14,107 bases of DNA from DASYSA01 sp036003885 (lineage in GTDB: Bacteria; Acidobacteriota; Blastocatellia; UBA7656): assembly GCA_036003885.1 (NCBI GenBank), contig DASYSA010000059.1:1-14107 (forward strand), read 5' to 3'. The notes under the pieces are model-generated. The model worked only from the letters and a program-made list of their open reading frames with translations, searched no databases and was not told the DNA's origin. Made by a program: the position numbers and the translations under genes. Shown here one piece after another: positions 14,107 through 14,107 of this stretch (positions within the stretch are counted from its first letter, which is position 1; every line of letters starts with the position of its first letter).

Positions 14107-14107
14107 A
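13981..14107. repeat. Perfect 127-bp direct repeat within the tandem paralogues (copy 2)
   Basis: Identical to 12098-12224, offset 1883, and still identical at the window edge, so the tract is longer than seen here. Confidence 0.92.

Overview
The window looks like chromosomal DNA from a free-living, moderately GC-rich bacterium, most likely an Acidobacteriota (Blastocatellia-like) member. This placement is an inference. It rests on the ECF-type sigma factor of the TIGR02999/Sigma70_ECF kind, the small secreted cysteine protein, the TMTC-like glycosyltransferase/TPR genes, and intergenic heptamer arrays. No rRNA, tRNA, CRISPR, insertion sequence or phage gene was seen.

Left part (1-3513, + strand): the 3' part of a short-chain dehydrogenase, an aldehyde dehydrogenase with a good sigma70-type promoter and Shine-Dalgarno sequence, and a secreted alpha/beta hydrolase split by a one-base frameshift near 2814. 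After each of these three genes lies an inverted array of 7-bp units. The unit differs at each locus (ATTTTGG, CGTTTCG, GCATTTC) but the architecture is the same. The arrays contain or abut the stop codons. The third fills almost exactly the gap between the convergent hydrolase and sigma factor genes.

Middle (3574-6684): a minus-strand ECF sigma factor with a candidate extended -10 promoter, a 382-nt divergent intergenic region, a plus-strand secreted protein of unknown function with a long Gly/Met-rich segment and a clear terminator, and a convergent small secreted three-cysteine protein with a good promoter.

Right part (6883-14107, all minus strand), listed in the direction of transcription: two tandem near-identical TMTC-like membrane proteins (GT-C-type membrane domain plus four TPRs; the upstream copy runs off the window), the intramembrane site-2 protease RseP (TTG start), a secreted subtilisin-family protease, and a small hypothetical protein. 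The tandem pair shows sharp switches between perfect identity and strong divergence, which suggests gene conversion. RseP and the subtilisin are both envelope or extracellular proteases, but spacing of 140-170 nt does not prove co-transcription.

The most unusual signals are the heptamer inverted arrays at gene ends, the mosaic tandem paralogues, the frameshift in an otherwise intact hydrolase, and the Gly/Met-rich secreted protein.
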